NCBI GenBank assembly: GCA_947178115.1 | Contig: CAMWXF010000074.1 | Span: 1 to 7,567 of the forward strand | Length of the DNA stretch: 7,567 nt | Reading direction: 5' to 3' | Origin: an uncultured Lachnospiraceae bacterium | GTDB lineage: Bacteria > Bacillota > Clostridia > Lachnospirales > Lachnospiraceae | Part shown: piece after piece, positions 6,108 through 7,567 of the stretch | Numbering within the stretch: position 1 is the stretch's first letter | Layout: each line of letters begins with the position of its first letter | Notes under the pieces: model-generated | What the model was told of the DNA's origin: nothing | Database searches by the model: none | Seen by the model: only the letters and a program-made list of their open reading frames with translations | Made by a program: the position numbers and the translations under genes

Positions 6108-7567
6108 CTATTTCTTCTCTTCCTGCGCCACTTCCTGACGAATCTCTTTCGTCCTGATCTCCTTACAGATCTGATCGATAAACTCCTGCAGCGGCTTCAC
6201 ACCCTCATCGCCTGCGTAACGGCTTCTGACAGACACGGTCTTATCCTCCGCTTCCTGCGCACCTACTACAAGCATATAGGGCACCTTCGCGAGTCTCGCC
6301 TCACGGATCTTGAACCCGATCTTTTCAGAACGATTGTCCACCGTCACATCGATGTCGTTTCTCGCCAGCTCTTTTCTGACTTCTTCTGCATACTCCTCGT
6401 ACTTCTCCGAAATCGGAAGCACGCGAACCTGTTCCGGACACAGCCATGTCGGGAATTTGCCCGCATATTTCTCAATCAGCCACGCCAGTGTTCTCTCATA
6501 ACATCCGAGGGAAGTTCTGTGAATGATGCACGGACGTACTCTGTCACCGTTCTGATCGATAAAGTACATGTCAAACTGCTCCGCCAACAGCGCATCCCAC
6601 TGGATGGTAATCATCGTATCCTCTTTGCCGTATACGTTCTTCGCATTGATATCCACCTTCGGTCCATAGAATGCGGCCTCGCCCACGTCTTCTACAAAAG
6701 GAAGATCCAGCTCCGTCAGAATATTGCGGATATGCGCTTCCGTCTCGTTCCATACTTCCGGCTCGCCGATGTATTTCTCCGGATTCTCCGGGTCCCATTT
6801 GGACAAGTGCCATGTGATATCTCCCAGTAGTCCCAAGGTTGACATAACATATTTTGCCAGAGCAATACAGCCCTTGAACTCTTCCACCATCTGATCCGGT
6901 CTTACAATCAGATGTCCCTCGGAAATCGTAAACTGACGCACACGGGTCAGGCCGTGCATCTCGCCGGAATCTTCATTTCTGAACAGCGTCGAAGTCTCAC
7001 CGTAGCGGATCGGCAGATCACGATAAGAATGCTGCGTATTTTTATAACAATAATACTGGAACGGGCATGTCATGGGACGAAGCGCGAACACCTCTTTATC
7101 CTTCTCCTCATCTCCCAGCACAAACATGCCGTCCTTATAATGATCCCAGTGTCCGGACATTTTATATAAGTCACTCTTCGCCATGAGCGGTGTCTTTGTT
7201 CTCACATAACCCCACTCTTTGTCCTCCAGATCCTCGATCCAGCGCTGCAGTTTCATAACCATCTTCGTGCCCTTCGGCAAGAGAAGCGGCAGCCCTTGTC
7301 CGATCACGTCTACAGTGGTAAAAAGCTCCATCTCGCGTCCCAGCTTGTTGTGATCGCGGCGTTTAATATCCTCCAAATGCTCCAGATACGCTTCCAGCTC
7401 TTCTTTCTTCGGGAAAGCAGTTCCGTAGATACGCTGCAGCTGCGCTTTATCGGAATCACCCCGCCAATATGCCATGGAGGAAGAAATCAATTTATAGGCC
7501 TTAATGTTTTTCGTGCTCATCAGATGCGGTCCCGCACACAGATCCACAAAACCGCCCTGATCATAGA
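6108..7567 (-). CDS. thrS: Threonyl-tRNA synthetase, N-terminus cut by window edge
   Basis: This class II enzyme charges tRNA-Thr with threonine in the cytoplasm. 485 residues are visible; the N-terminal TGS domain and most of the editing domain lie beyond the edge. Counting from the first full codon (7563-7565), DLCAGPH holds C10 and H14 of the editing site (equivalent to E. coli C182 and H186). The zinc ligands of the catalytic core are present: C167 in RPMTCPFQ, H218 in ISEGHLIV and H349 in IIHRTSLG. The C-to-H spacing of 51 equals that between E. coli C334 and H385. Motif 2 is STLFRNEDSGEMHGLTRVRQF, and motif 3 is near SLGCYERTLAWLIE. The anticodon-binding domain covers about the last 110 residues, ending in a charged tail. 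MTCPFQYYCYK replaces the commoner MNCPGH form. A GTG at 7545-7547 lies inside the conserved motif and is not the start. GT39 follows at 27 nt. Confidence 0.98.
   Translation of the reverse strand, partial: YDQGGFVDLCAGPHLMSTKNIKAYKLISSSMAYWRGDSDKAQLQRIYGTAFPKKEELEAYLEHLEDIKRRDHNKLGREMELFTTVDVIGQGLPLLLPKGTKMVMKLQRWIEDLEDKEWGYVRTKTPLMAKSDLYKMSGHWDHYKDGMFVLGDEEKDKEVFALRPMTCPFQYYCYKNTQHSYRDLPIRYGETSTLFRNEDSGEMHGLTRVRQFTISEGHLIVRPDQMVEEFKGCIALAKYVMSTLGLLGDITWHLSKWDPENPEKYIGEPEVWNETEAHIRNILTELDLPFVEDVGEAAFYGPKVDINAKNVYGKEDTMITIQWDALLAEQFDMYFIDQNGDRVRPCIIHRTSLGCYERTLAWLIEKYAGKFPTWLCPEQVRVLPISEKYEEYAEEVRKELARNDIDVTVDNRSEKIGFKIREARLAKVPYMLVVGAQEAEDKTVSVRSRYAGDEGVKPLQEFIDQICKEIRTKEIRQEVAQEEKK

Overview
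The window looks like chromosomal DNA from a Gram-positive anaerobe of the Clostridia, most likely a Lachnospiraceae-type gut bacterium. This is an inference. It rests on moderate GC content judged by eye, AGGAGG-type Shine-Dalgarno sites, a DUF1540 protein, a Clostridia-like threonyl-tRNA synthetase variant, a short lipoprotein with an acidic linker, and an intracellular family 2 glycosidase beside an MFS porter. I see no phage, transposon, CRISPR array, tRNA or rRNA. Coding density is high and the genes look intact except the two cut by the window edges.

Layout, left to right. (1) Positions 1-1566, minus strand: the N-terminal 522 residues of a glycoside hydrolase family 2 enzyme, running off the left edge, with both catalytic glutamates in view. 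(2) Positions 1567-1897: a divergent control region with one sigma-A-like promoter facing each way, a dyad overlapping one -35 box, and a separated inverted pair of TGTAAACA. (3) Positions 1898-3196, plus strand: a 12-helix MFS transporter resembling the SLC45/GPH sugar porters. (4) Positions 3200-3898, minus strand: a lipoprotein converging on the MFS gene with only 3 nt between stop codons. (5) Positions 3899-4053: 155 nt with no clear gene, promoter or terminator. (6) Positions 4054-4368, minus strand: a 104-residue protein with two cysteine-rich DUF1540 modules and a strong Shine-Dalgarno. (7) Positions 4449-6080, minus strand: a 543-residue GT-C membrane glycosyltransferase of the GT39/PMT type. 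(8) Positions 6108-7567, minus strand: threonyl-tRNA synthetase, its N-terminus cut by the right edge.

How the genes work together. The GH2 enzyme and the MFS porter probably form a small sugar-use pair: import of a glycoside, then cytoplasmic hydrolysis. No local regulator gene is visible. The right half is a same-strand series, thrS, GT39, DUF1540, lipoprotein. ThrS and GT39 are 27 nt apart and likely share a transcript. The DUF1540 and lipoprotein genes follow at gaps of 80 and 155 nt and may read through or have their own promoters, which I could not identify.

I found no convincing new multi-gene system. The most notable unexplained structures are two RNA-level ones. One is a perfect 12-bp stem capped by a C(UUCG)G tetraloop, placed 25 nt into the GT39 message. 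The other is an exact 10-bp inverted repeat that could fold over the Shine-Dalgarno and start codon of the DUF1540 gene, but only in read-through transcripts.
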